Shown in pieces: positions 18,021 through 26,676 of a DNA stretch of 43,545 nt. The notes beneath the pieces are model-generated. The model had not been told where the DNA came from, did not search any database, and was given only the letters and a program-made list of their open reading frames with translations. The position numbers were made by a program, and so were the translations under genes. Origin of the DNA: JBNJEA01 sp051745395 (GTDB lineage: Bacteria; Desulfobacterota; Desulfobacteria; Desulfobacterales; Desulfosalsimonadaceae); assembly GCA_051745395.1 (NCBI GenBank), contig JBNJEA010000007.1:1-43545 (forward strand), read 5' to 3'. Position 1 is the stretch's first letter, and every line of letters starts with the position of its first letter.

Positions 18021-20369
18021 CCCTCCCTCTTCCTCCCGAAACACCCGGCTCCACCGCATCACGACCGGGGTGACCAGGTAATCGGCCAGCAGGGCCGAGG
18101 CAATGCCCAGCATGATAAACATGCCCAGGTTGACCATGAGGTTTAAGCGGGAAAACCCGTAAGCAGAAAAAGCGGCCATGATGATCAGGGTCGTGATCAA
18201 CAGCGCGCGGCCGACCACGCGAAGGGCTTCCACGGTGGCCGCCTGGTAGGTGCCCGTTCGCTGGTAGCCATATTTTAAATAATCGAGGAAATGGATCGTA
18301 TCATCCACGGAAAGACCGAGGATCATGGGGGCGATGGTAACGGTTAAAAAATCAAACGGCGTGCGGGTCAGCCCCATGACGCCGCCGATGACCAAAAGCG
18401 GGGTAATATTGGGGATCATGCCGATCAATCCCAGCTTGAAACTCCGGAACACCAGCATCATCAACCCGGCGATCACCGCCAGGGCAACAAACAGGGAATG
18501 GACCTGGCCTTCGGCCACGTACTGGTTTAATGCCGCATACTCGGGCATGCCGCCGCTAATATTGATTTCGGCATCCGGAAACAGCTCCCGGGCGGTTTTT
18601 TCCAGCACACCGATCTCCCGGATCGTCTGCCGGGCATCCAGGTCCCGGGTTTCGACCAGTATCCGCACAATGGAGAAATCCCCGGCAACCCACGGTTCAA
18701 GATGGGAGCTGTTTTGCATTTGATAATTGGAAAACAGCCGGAAGCTCAAAAAGGTGTTGTCCGGAAGCCGGTAGAATTTCCGGTCACCCTCGTGGACAAG
18801 GCGGTTCATTTCCTTGATGAGAAAAAGCATGGAGGTCGCCCGCTTGGTCTGGGGCAACTGCTCAATGTCTTCGAGATAGGTTTCCAGGGCGGCCAGGGTT
18901 TCCGGGTTTTTGACAGCATCTTTTTCCCGAAAATCCAACGTCACGTTATAGCTGTTAAAGGAGCCGAGCTCGGAGGAGGCGATTTCCAGCATGCGGTTGA
19001 CATAGGGCACCTCCGAGCCGTAGGTGTTTTCCGTATCAATGTTGATATAGGTCCGGAGCACCCCATAGCCGCAAACGACCATGATCAAGACGTAGACCAC
19101 AATGATGCTGCGGGTGTGCCGGAAAATCCAGCCGCCGAGCAATTTGAAATACCGATCGCTCCGGAACTTTCCCGTCGCCTGCTGCGCTTGCGGCACCGAC
19201 CGGTCGCCGCCGAAACTCAAAACAATTGGCACCAGGGTCATCACCAGCAGGTAGCCGGCGGCGATCAAGGCGGCCGAGGTGACCCCGAGCCACTGGATGG
19301 GCCGTAGTTCAATGGCGAGAAACGACAGCAGGGCCCCGATGGTGGTCAGCGCGGAAAAACACATGGGCCAGCCGGCCCGCCCCAAAGCCCGGGCCACCGA
19401 CGCCTTGCGCCTGCCGGTATCGTGAAAATGCCGGTCAAAATAATTGAACAAGTGAACGGCGTAGCCGATGGAGATGGTAAGGATGAGCACCACGGGCACG
19501 CTGAACAAAAAGGCGTTGACATGCTGGCCAAGATGGCCCATGACCCCGAAGACATTGACCAGGGCCACCCCGCTGACCAGAAAGGGGGCGATCACCCCGC
19601 GGACGGAACGCAGGCTCACCATCAGAAAAAGGCCGGCGATGGCCACGGCGATGGCCATCAGCCGGACGGACTCATGCTCGGTAAAGACCAGTTCCTCGTA
19701 CACCATCACCGGCCAGCCGGTGGGCTGGATGTCAAAACCCCGGTATTCGGGCCGGTCGAGCACCGCCAGGGCGGCCTTGCCCACGGCATTGGTAGGCGAA
19801 ATGGCGTGGGCCCGGCGCCAGTCTTCGGTATACGGCTTTAACTGCAGTACCAGCCAGGTTTCCGTGGCATCCCCGCTTACGATCCGGTCGACCAGGTAGG
19901 GCTTGGAAAGGGCGCGGCCGCGGATTTCTTCGAGTTTTTCTGCATCGGCGGGCACCGGCTCGGGCACCAGCGGCGAGGTCCGGATGCGCCCGTTTTCCGA
20001 GCGGCTGTAAGGCACTTCGGTCAGGGAAAGGACGCGGCCGGCAAACGGCACTTCCTTTTTCAGCTCTTTGCCCAGCGAATCGATCATCTGCAGGACATCC
20101 CGCGCAAACACGTCATCGGCGCGGATCAGACAGGCCACGTAGTCGCTGTTGCCGAAATGGCTTTCGAACACCTGTTGATTGGCAAATATACTGGAATTTT
20201 TGGGGAAATAATTTTCGATGGATGTATCGAACACCAGCTTCGGCAGCCCGAATGCCGAAAGGGCGGTCACCGCCCCGATCAGAAACAGCAGGAAATACCG
20301 GAACCGCATGATTTTCCGGCCGGTCTTTTCGAACTCTTGATAGGCGCCATTTACCCGCTTTTTTTGCAT
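18012..20369 (-). CDS. RND superfamily exporter, HAE3/MMPL type
   Basis: 785 residues. Membrane segment 1 lies near 22-44 and is followed by a large periplasmic loop (about 45-225). A block of five membrane spans comes next (from LMAIAVAIAGLFLMVSLRSV, including GYAVHLFNYF). The pattern then repeats in the second half (loop about 440-620, spans from LFVALAVIAGLMMLVFRSFK, with ILGLSVDDTIHFLDYLKYG). The internal duplication and DDT/H residues in the membrane core are typical of RND proton-driven exporters; the size and lack of a partner adaptor gene point to the HAE3 class, which includes hopanoid/lipid exporters. AGGAG 4 nt upstream supports the ATG. The last codons overlap a 7-bp tandem array, giving a low-complexity Glu/Gly tail. 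Cargo unknown. Confidence 0.9.
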   Translation of the reverse strand: MQKKRVNGAYQEFEKTGRKIMRFRYFLLFLIGAVTALSAFGLPKLVFDTSIENYFPKNSSIFANQQVFESHFGNSDYVACLIRADDVFARDVLQMIDSLGKELKKEVPFAGRVLSLTEVPYSRSENGRIRTSPLVPEPVPADAEKLEEIRGRALSKPYLVDRIVSGDATETWLVLQLKPYTEDWRRAHAISPTNAVGKAALAVLDRPEYRGFDIQPTGWPVMVYEELVFTEHESVRLMAIAVAIAGLFLMVSLRSVRGVIAPFLVSGVALVNVFGVMGHLGQHVNAFLFSVPVVLILTISIGYAVHLFNYFDRHFHDTGRRKASVARALGRAGWPMCFSALTTIGALLSFLAIELRPIQWLGVTSAALIAAGYLLVMTLVPIVLSFGGDRSVPQAQQATGKFRSDRYFKLLGGWIFRHTRSIIVVYVLIMVVCGYGVLRTYINIDTENTYGSEVPYVNRMLEIASSELGSFNSYNVTLDFREKDAVKNPETLAALETYLEDIEQLPQTKRATSMLFLIKEMNRLVHEGDRKFYRLPDNTFLSFRLFSNYQMQNSSHLEPWVAGDFSIVRILVETRDLDARQTIREIGVLEKTARELFPDAEINISGGMPEYAALNQYVAEGQVHSLFVALAVIAGLMMLVFRSFKLGLIGMIPNITPLLVIGGVMGLTRTPFDFLTVTIAPMILGLSVDDTIHFLDYLKYGYQRTGTYQAATVEALRVVGRALLITTLIIMAAFSAYGFSRLNLMVNLGMFIMLGIASALLADYLVTPVVMRWSRVFREEEGGEG

Positions 20370-20539
20370 TCGTCTCCTGCATCCTGAAAAATTGCTGCCG
20401 ATCCGCGCCCGTCAAAGATATCATACTTCACCGGGAATTCAAAAATACATGTTATCCCCCATTTACGACGGGGCACTATTTTTAATAATTTTAATATAGT
20501 AAATTGGAAAACAAGAATCGAAAACCCAAGGAGGCGCTC

Positions 20540-20992
20540 ATGGAACTGACAACACCGGCATTTGAAAATGAAAAAACGATTCCGAGCAAATATACCTGTG
20601 ACGGCCCCAACGTCAACCCGGAGCTTTTGATCTCCGGTGTGCCGGAAAACGCCAAAAGCCTGGTGCTGATCATGGACGACCCGGATGTGCCCAAGCATAT
20701 CCGCGAAGACGGCATGTTCGACCACTGGGTAGTGTTTAATATACCACCCGGCACCACGAAAATCCCCGAAGGCCAGGAACCGGAGGGCACCCCGGGACTG
20801 GGCACCAGCGGGGATACCGGTTATTTCGGCCCCTGCCCGCCGGACCGGGAGCACCGCTATTTTTTCAAGCTCTACGCGTTAGACACCACGCTGGAGCTGC
20901 CGGAAAAAACCGACAAGGTCACCGTGGAGCGGGAAATGACCGAACATGTCATTGACAAGGCGCACTTGATGGGGCGCTACGAGCGGGTCTAA
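20540..20992 (+). CDS. YbhB/YbcL family (PEBP-like) protein
   Basis: 150 residues. Family landmarks are present in order: IPSKYTCDGPNVNPEL, LVLIMDDPDVP, FDHWVVFNIPP, TPGLGTSGDTGYFGPCPPD and HRYFFKLYALD. The phosphatidylethanolamine-binding-protein fold binds small anionic ligands; the bacterial role is unclear. AAGGAGG (20528-20534) 5 nt before the ATG at 20540 fixes the start, so the 12 extra codons of the longer frame (from 20504) are not used. It is divergent from the RND gene with 170 nt between and converges on the histidine kinase gene. Confidence 0.93.
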   Translation: MELTTPAFENEKTIPSKYTCDGPNVNPELLISGVPENAKSLVLIMDDPDVPKHIREDGMFDHWVVFNIPPGTTKIPEGQEPEGTPGLGTSGDTGYFGPCPPDREHRYFFKLYALDTTLELPEKTDKVTVEREMTEHVIDKAHLMGRYERV

Positions 20993-21003
20993 TACGCGCA
21001 AGC

Positions 21004-21029
21004 GCCGGGCCGGGAAAAAACGGCCCGGC
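21004..21029. terminator. GC-rich stem-loop between convergent genes
   Basis: Perfect 9-bp stem, GCCGGGCCG (21004-21012) with CGGCCCGGC (21021-21029), loop GGAAAAAA. It fills the 37-nt gap between the ybhB-like and kinase stop codons. There is no T-run after the stem on either strand, so its action as an intrinsic terminator is uncertain. Confidence 0.5.
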
Positions 21030-23693
21030 CTACCGGTCCAGAATCTCGCGCAGCTTAACCGTCAGCTTGCTGGGCACGATCGGCTTGCTGAGAAAGGTGC
21101 AGTCAAACTCGGTTTGCTGGTCAACCCGGGTGTCGGTGTAGCCGGACATGAACAGTACCTGCGTCTGCGGCGATTTTTGAATGAAACGACGGGCCAGTTC
21201 ATTGCCGTTTAAACCCGGCATGACGACATCGGTAATCAGCAAATCCACATGGTGCCCGTGGTTTTCAACCAGGTCCAGGGCCTGCTGGGCGTTTTCGGCC
21301 GTCCATACCGTATAGCCCAGAGGGGCCAGCGTGTCATAAACCAACTGCCGGACGGCGTCATCGTCGTCGGCCACAATGACGGATTCCGTTCCCCCGGCCA
21401 GCTTGTCATGACTTTTCCCCGCCCGGCCCGCCAGCTTCGGATCCGATTGGTCCACCACCGGAAAGTAAATGCTGATCGTGGTGCCCTGGCCTGCGGTGCT
21501 GTAGATAAAAATGTGGCCCCTATGCTGCTTGACAATCCCGTGAATCGTGGCCAGGCCCAGGCCGGTGCCACTTTGCTTGGTGGTAAAAAACGGTTCAAAT
21601 GCCTGCTCCCGGATGTCGCGGTTCATGCCGATGCCGGTATCGGAAACGCGGAGCAGGATGTAGGGCCCGGGCACGACATCTTCGTGGATGTCGGCATAAC
21701 TTTCGTCCAGGTTCACTTCCCGGGCCTCGATGACCAGTGTCCCCCCTTCGGGCATGGCTTCCTTGGCATTGAGGGCCAAATTTAACAATACCTGCTCAAT
21801 CTGGCCCGCATCGGCATTTATATCGCGGCTGTTCCAGTCGATTCGAAGATCCAAAGCCACGTCATCGCTGATCAGGGACTGGATGATTTTGGCCATGTTT
21901 TCCACGAGCTCGCCGGCATGCACGGGGGCGAGTTCCATTTCCTGCTTCCGGCTGAAAGCCAGCAACTGGGCGGTCAATGCGGAGGCTTTGCTGCCCGCGT
22001 CATAAATGATCTCGAAATACTGTTTCGAAGGATTGTCATCGGGCAGCTTGAGCAGGGCCATTTCACTGTATCCGATCACCGCCGTGATCAGGTTATTGAA
22101 ATCATGGGCTACCCCGCCGGCCAGGCGGCCAAGAGCCTCCATTTTCTGGGACTGACGCAACTGGACTTCGAGCTGCTTGTGATGCGTAAGATCAAACAGA
22201 TACCCTTTGATTTCCACGATACCGCCGTCGGCATCCCGGCTGGCACCGATATTGGCGATAACGGAAACCGGCCGGCCGTTTTTGCCGATCAGGGAAAGCT
22301 CGTATCCGTAAATGTTGTCCTGGCCCGCGAGCAAGTCCATGATAGTTTCGTAATCAGCAGGCTTTTCGAGCATTTCCCTGAAGGAATAGCCGAGCGGCTC
22401 GATAATCGAGCGGAAGCCCAGCATCCGCGCAAATGCCGGGTTGCAGTCCGTAAGCCGGCCGTGGGCATCGGCGAGAAAATCGCCGGTCAAATCCTCTTCA
22501 AAAAACCGCTTGTATTTCTCCTCACTTGTCCGCAATGCCGTCTCACTGGCCTTGCGGCGCCGGACGTTGATCAAAAGCACCACCACAAAGCCAAACAAGC
22601 CGGCGATAACGGCACCGATGGCCCAGATGACGCCGTGATGCATTTTATAAAAACTTACGGGCTCATTGATGATGTGGCTGTTTTCGGGCAACCGGGACTT
22701 CTTGATACCGAAACGCTGGAGCTGACGATAATCAAAGGCCGGGGCATACTGCGCTTTCCGAACGGGGATTTCCGAAGGTTTTTCCCCTTTGAGTATCCGG
22801 ATGGCCAATTTCGCGGCATTTCCGCCGTGCCGGGCGGCATCATTTAAAAACCCGCCGACGACGCCATTGCCGAGTGTCACGCCCCACTGGCCGTAAATGG
22901 GCACCGGGCAGATCCGGCTCAAACGCGGCAGGTCATCGGTGTAGGAAAAATATTGCCCCCGGCTGCCGAACTGAATGGCATTGAGAAACACCACGGTACC
23001 TTTCGAGAGGTTTCCCAGTTTTTCAAACATCGTTTCAAGGGCATAGTCGTTCCAGAGCTCCAGCTTCGGTCCCTTGCCCCGGCGACTTTCGATCACCCGG
23101 CGCGTGACCCGCGACAGCGAGCGGCCAATGCGGGACTGGTCGGCGAGAATGACGATGCGCCGGGTATCCGGGTGAAGGGTCTGGATTAAATCCAGGTTTT
23201 GCCGGATGGCATCGGACTCGATCACCCCGGTATAATAGCGGGGGGCATCTTTTGCCGCCGCAGCGGGATCATAAAAATTGACCCCGGAAAAAACCACCGG
23301 GATGTCGGGAAAAAGGGAGTCGCGGTATTGCTGAATAAATTGGAAAGCATTGTCATCGGTGGAAATAATGACGTCGACCCGGTCTTCTGCATCTTGATAT
23401 TTCAGGCGATAGAGCTGAAACAACCGCTCATAGTATTGCTTGTCCTCGCGTTTGCGGCTGTCCATGTATTCGATATTAATGTTTTCCCGTGGCAGTATGC
23501 CTGAAAACTTACTGGTAATCGACGACACCATCCGGTCGGTCCAGTTGTACTGAGCATGATAGGCGTTTAAAACCAGTACCTCGGATTCCCGGAAAGGGGC
23601 ATCGGCAGCAGGGGCCGCCGCCGGAAAGAAAAAAACAACCGACAAAAGCAGGCAAAACAATGCCCGACAGCATCGCCTGAATAACAAGGGCAT
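21030..23693 (-). CDS. Hybrid sensor histidine kinase with periplasmic substrate-binding-type sensor
   Basis: 887 residues from the ATG at 23693 (a TTG one codon earlier is less likely; GAGGT lies 9 nt upstream of the ATG). Parts in order: signal peptide or first membrane anchor (1-30); a periplasmic domain like ABC_sub_bind proteins (about 35-340, VLNAYHAQYNWTDRMV...VVFSGVNFYD); membrane span (about 355-376); PAS (about 390-505); dimerisation/phospho-acceptor GGVAHDFNN with His530; HATPase with NLALNAKEAM, DTGIGM and GTGLGLA; and a C-terminal receiver with phospho-acceptor Asp822 (LLITDVVMPG) and Lys near 870. It senses an unknown small molecule outside the inner membrane. It lies 256 nt downstream of the sigma-54 activator gene; that activator lacks a receiver domain, so direct phosphotransfer between them is unlikely. 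Confidence 0.93.
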   Translation of the reverse strand: MPLLFRRCCRALFCLLLSVVFFFPAAAPAADAPFRESEVLVLNAYHAQYNWTDRMVSSITSKFSGILPRENINIEYMDSRKREDKQYYERLFQLYRLKYQDAEDRVDVIISTDDNAFQFIQQYRDSLFPDIPVVFSGVNFYDPAAAAKDAPRYYTGVIESDAIRQNLDLIQTLHPDTRRIVILADQSRIGRSLSRVTRRVIESRRGKGPKLELWNDYALETMFEKLGNLSKGTVVFLNAIQFGSRGQYFSYTDDLPRLSRICPVPIYGQWGVTLGNGVVGGFLNDAARHGGNAAKLAIRILKGEKPSEIPVRKAQYAPAFDYRQLQRFGIKKSRLPENSHIINEPVSFYKMHHGVIWAIGAVIAGLFGFVVVLLINVRRRKASETALRTSEEKYKRFFEEDLTGDFLADAHGRLTDCNPAFARMLGFRSIIEPLGYSFREMLEKPADYETIMDLLAGQDNIYGYELSLIGKNGRPVSVIANIGASRDADGGIVEIKGYLFDLTHHKQLEVQLRQSQKMEALGRLAGGVAHDFNNLITAVIGYSEMALLKLPDDNPSKQYFEIIYDAGSKASALTAQLLAFSRKQEMELAPVHAGELVENMAKIIQSLISDDVALDLRIDWNSRDINADAGQIEQVLLNLALNAKEAMPEGGTLVIEAREVNLDESYADIHEDVVPGPYILLRVSDTGIGMNRDIREQAFEPFFTTKQSGTGLGLATIHGIVKQHRGHIFIYSTAGQGTTISIYFPVVDQSDPKLAGRAGKSHDKLAGGTESVIVADDDDAVRQLVYDTLAPLGYTVWTAENAQQALDLVENHGHHVDLLITDVVMPGLNGNELARRFIQKSPQTQVLFMSGYTDTRVDQQTEFDCTFLSKPIVPSKLTVKLREILDR

Positions 23694-23869
23694 CAAAGGG
23701 GGACCTCAAAGGTTGACGACTTTGTAAAAAAAAGGGGACACAACGCGATGATAAGCATTATACGTATCATATTATAAACCGAGGGGAAATGCATCAAAAA
23801 AAAATGGCATGCGGATTGCATAAATTATAACCGGAACTTGGCAGTATTTGCTTCCTTGTCACCCTCCCG

Positions 23870-23914
23870 AATCAACAGGCGGCCGGGCAACTCCGGCCCG
23901 GTCGCCTGCTGATT
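23870..23914. other. Stem-loop between the sigma-54 activator and the kinase gene
   Basis: Three paired blocks (23870-23874/23910-23914, 23876-23881/23903-23908, 23883-23888/23896-23901) are separated by single mismatches, with a 7-nt loop. It begins 39 nt after the activator stop codon in the direction of transcription. No T-run follows, so it may be a weak terminator or an RNA-stability element. Confidence 0.5.
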
Positions 23915-23952
23915 CAAACCTGAACGGCTCCATTGAAACCAATCCAAGGGCC

Positions 23953-25365
23953 TTACCCGGAGCTTTCCGGCTCATTGAGGGGAATACCCCATTTTTTCAT
24001 GTACTTCCACACGGATGTCCGGCTGCGCCCCAGCCGCCGCGCCACTTCGGCCTTGTTCCAGGCGCATTCCTGCAGCAACTCCACCAGCAAAGCGCGCGTG
24101 ACTTTCTGTTTCGGCCGGGTCGGCCTGCTATTGGATGGCTCCGGGGGACGGGCCGCATAGTATTCCATCTGGCGGATTTCCACGGGGAGATCGAAAATGC
24201 CGATCTGATCGCCGTTGACCAGCACAAAGGCATGCTCGATGGCATTTTCGAGTTCGCGGACATTGCCCGGCCAGTTGTAATCCATCAAAATCCGCATGGC
24301 ATCCGGGGACAGGGTTTGAATCAGCTTGCCGGTTTTTTCATTGAATTTCTGGATAAAATAACGCGCCAGCAACGGGATGTCTTCCCGGCGGTTTCGCAGG
24401 GGCGGCAGGTAAATGGGAAAAACTTTGAGCCGGTAATACAAGTCCTCGCGGAAATGGCCGGATTGCACCAGGCCGTAGAGGTCGTTTAACGTGGCGGTAA
24501 TGATGCGGATATCCACGTTGCGCTTCCGGGATTCGCCGACGCGTTCAATCTGTTTTTCCTGGATTGCCCGCAGGAGCTTGAGCTGGATAAAGGGGCTGAT
24601 GTCGCCGATTTCATCAAGAAAAATACTGCCGGTATCGGCTTCTTCGAACCGGCCCATGCGGTCTTTGTGGGCGCCGGTAAACGCACCCCGGACGTGGCCG
24701 AACAATTCGCTTTCCAGCAGGGATTCGGTCAGCGCGCTGCAGTTGACCGTTACCATGGACCCCTTGTGCCGCTCGCTGTTGTAATGAATGGCACTGGCCA
24801 CGAGCTCCTTGCCGGTGCCGCTTTCGCCCTGGATCAACACCGTGGCGTCACTTTTGGCCGCCACCCGGATGGCGTTGAAAATTTCCTGGATGGCATGGCT
24901 TTTGCCGATAATGTTGCCGAACTGGTAGACCTCGACGAGCTTGCGCTGGGCTTCCTCGACCTTTTGGCGGGCCTGGGTGAGCTCGGTGAGATCAGTGATG
25001 GTTTCCACCACGCCGAGGACATCGCCGTTGTCATCGGTGACGACGCGGGCATTTTTGATTACGGAGACAAACCCGCCGCTGCGGTGCTGAAGCTGGCATT
25101 CCGTGGGGTCCACGGTGCCCTTTTTAAATACGCCGCATTCGGAAATGTTGGATGGGCAGGTCCGGTCAAAGCACCGGGAAAATTTTAAAAGTTGACACGA
25201 CTGGCCCACGGCCTCGTCTGCGGTATAGCCGCTGACCCGTTCCATTGCCGGATTCCACGAGGTGATCACGCCCCGGGTATCCAGAGTGAAAACCCCTTCG
25301 GCCATGGAGTCGAGCAGGCGCTCGGCAAACCGGTCGCTCCATATGCAGTATTGCTGTTTGTGCAT
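23953..25365 (-). CDS. Sigma-54-dependent activator with cysteine-rich PAS domain
   Basis: 470 residues. An N-terminal PAS (about 8-130) carries a cluster of five cysteines within the segment CQLLKFSRCFDRTCPSNISE...C, plus another at ECQLQ. The AAA+ central domain (about 150-380) has Walker A GESGTGKE, the sigma-54 contact loop GAFTGA, Walker B SIFLDEIGD and the NWPGNVRELENAIEHAF arginine-finger region. A Fis-type HTH lies at the C terminus (NKAEVARRLGRSRTSVWKYM). It activates RNA polymerase holding sigma-54. There is no receiver domain, so the PAS is the likely sensor and the cysteines suggest a redox or Fe-S input (inference). AAAGGGA just upstream supports the ATG. Phased GTTAC repeats lie 58-95 bp upstream. 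Confidence 0.93.
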   Translation of the reverse strand: MHKQQYCIWSDRFAERLLDSMAEGVFTLDTRGVITSWNPAMERVSGYTADEAVGQSCQLLKFSRCFDRTCPSNISECGVFKKGTVDPTECQLQHRSGGFVSVIKNARVVTDDNGDVLGVVETITDLTELTQARQKVEEAQRKLVEVYQFGNIIGKSHAIQEIFNAIRVAAKSDATVLIQGESGTGKELVASAIHYNSERHKGSMVTVNCSALTESLLESELFGHVRGAFTGAHKDRMGRFEEADTGSIFLDEIGDISPFIQLKLLRAIQEKQIERVGESRKRNVDIRIITATLNDLYGLVQSGHFREDLYYRLKVFPIYLPPLRNRREDIPLLARYFIQKFNEKTGKLIQTLSPDAMRILMDYNWPGNVRELENAIEHAFVLVNGDQIGIFDLPVEIRQMEYYAARPPEPSNSRPTRPKQKVTRALLVELLQECAWNKAEVARRLGRSRTSVWKYMKKWGIPLNEPESSG

Positions 25366-25396
25366 GAAAATCCCTTTGCCAAATTCCAGTTTTCAA

Positions 25397-25414
25397 ATCC
25401 GATAAATCCGATAA
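25397..25414. repeat. 9-bp direct repeat upstream of the sigma-54 activator
   Basis: ATCCGATAA occurs twice in tandem (25397-25405, 25406-25414), 32-49 bp upstream of the activator ATG and next to the GTTAC array. It may be part of the same control region. Confidence 0.6.
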
Positions 25415-25423
25415 AAGAATATC

Positions 25424-25459
25424 GTTACAAAAAAGTTACATAACGTTACAAATCGTTAC
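25424..25459. promoter_or_regulatory. Four helically phased GTTAC repeats (candidate operator)
   Basis: GTTAC begins at 25424, 25435, 25445 and 25455, that is at 11, 10 and 10 bp intervals, so all copies face the same side of the helix. Three are followed by A and three preceded by C. It lies in the divergent gap between the sigma-54 activator (start 25365) and the thioredoxin-fold gene (start 25600). Spacing is seen; protein binding is inferred. Confidence 0.55.
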
Positions 25460-25599
25460 CTGAAATGTCAACCGGAAAGGGGTCGATTGCAGAGGACAAC
25501 GGCAATCCGGCAAAATCCATCCGCGATAACAGCCGGTGGGAAACAATGGCACAAATGTTGAATTTGCGGTTTCAAACCATTTTGATTTGACCAAAAATC

Positions 25600-25932
25600 A
25601 TGACCACCCAAATCGTAACAAACGACAACGGCTTTGCCCCGCTGATCCGCGACGGGATCTGCCTGGCGTGCTTCAACACGCCCTGGTCGGCGCCCTGCCG
25701 TGCCCAGATGGAAATCCTGGACAAACTGGCAGCACGCTACGGCGACCGACTCAAACTGCTCGACGTCAACGTCGACTACCTCGAGCAGGTAAGGGCCCGC
25801 TTCGGCGTGGACCATATTCCCACCCTGATCTTGTTCCGCCGGGGCATGGAGTGCCACCGCCTGGTGGGCGTCCACCCGGAAACGGCATTATGCCGGGCCA
25901 TCGACGCCGAGTTGATGGGGGCCGCCGGTTAA
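25600..25932 (+). CDS. Thioredoxin-fold protein with WSAPC in place of WCGPC
   Basis: 110 residues, normal thioredoxin length. The fold is clear: strand ICLACFNTPWS, the active-site position W29-S-A-P-C33, KLLDVNVD, and the cis-proline loop VDHIPTLILFRRG. The first active-site cysteine is serine, leaving a single reactive cysteine, so it cannot work as a classical dithiol reductase. A CxxC pair (C21, C24) lies in the preceding strand. It may instead form mixed disulfides or act as a monothiol or binding protein. There is no signal peptide, so it is cytosolic. The ATG has no clear ribosome binding site. It is divergent from the sigma-54 activator and converges on the hypothetical gene at 25947. 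Confidence 0.85.
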   Translation: MTTQIVTNDNGFAPLIRDGICLACFNTPWSAPCRAQMEILDKLAARYGDRLKLLDVNVDYLEQVRARFGVDHIPTLILFRRGMECHRLVGVHPETALCRAIDAELMGAAG

Positions 25933-25946
25933 ACAAACCCCGCATT

Positions 25947-26420
25947 TCAGGCCATCAAAAGGGAAAACAGCATGCAGCGGTTCATTTCCGCATCGGAAAC
26001 CCCGTAGGTCCGGGCGAATTTGGCCAGCCGTTTTTCCGGAAGCGTTTCGCCGGGATAGATCAGCGCCTCGTCTTTTTCCGCCGCCATTTCCGGCAATCCC
26101 GTCAACAGCGCCCGAACGTCTTTGACGCTTAAATGGGCGATGTAGTCTTTGACGCACCGGCTTTCGGCCTTGATACTCCGGCAGCCCGCCATTTCCCGCC
26201 GGAAAAACCGCCGTTTTTCTTTGTCGAGCTTCATTTGCACAAAGCGGATCACCGTGTGCCGTTTTTCGCCGAGCAACCGGAACAGCGTTTCCAAAAACTC
26301 GGCGCCTTCCTGTTGATGCCGGTCACTGGCTTGGCCCGCCATTTTTTCTGCCCCGGCATGCTTCTCAAATGTCGCATGATTTGATAGATTGATAACTTGT
26401 TCGGTATCTGGTGTGTCCAT
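25947..26420 (-). CDS. Hypothetical cytosolic protein
   Basis: 157 residues, predicted mostly helical and charged. The central part (about 40-80) is rich in Lys and Arg (MKLDKEKRRFFRREMAG); the C-terminal part contains KDYIAHLSVKDVRALLTGLP and GETLPEKRLAKFARTYGVSD. No motif is recognised. GGGGGGATT 7-8 nt upstream of the ATG at 26420 supports the start. It stands alone, convergent with the thioredoxin-fold gene (14 nt apart) and divergent from the WYL regulator (256 nt), so the regulator might control it. Function unknown. Confidence 0.7.
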   Translation of the reverse strand: MDTPDTEQVINLSNHATFEKHAGAEKMAGQASDRHQQEGAEFLETLFRLLGEKRHTVIRFVQMKLDKEKRRFFRREMAGCRSIKAESRCVKDYIAHLSVKDVRALLTGLPEMAAEKDEALIYPGETLPEKRLAKFARTYGVSDAEMNRCMLFSLLMA

Positions 26421-26676
26421 GATTGAATCCCCCCTTGTTTGGATTTGATTGGGTGATGGGCTGATAGAACCTGGCGGGCAAGATAGGATGGAAAGTGTGC
26501 GGATTTTGTCACACGCAATGCATTTTTTTTAAAATTTTTTCAAAAACCCCATCGCTTGGGCCGTTACCGCCATGCCTGGGTGATGGGCCAGCGCGGCGCT
26601 CCGATTTCCAATCGGAAGCTTTATCAATCTTATCGGCAACATAGAATTGTTTCTTTAGTGCAGGCGGCCAAAAACC

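Noticed and set aside
21918..22847. Plus-strand frame of 309 codons opposite the histidine kinase
   Set aside because: It is antisense to the PAS, dimerisation and transmembrane coding region of the kinase; no ribosome binding site or motif.
23839..23853. Possible sigma-54 promoter (TTGGCAGTATTTGCTT)
   Set aside because: The GG and GC elements are 2 bp too close for a -24/-12 promoter, and the orientation points away from the only nearby gene it could serve.
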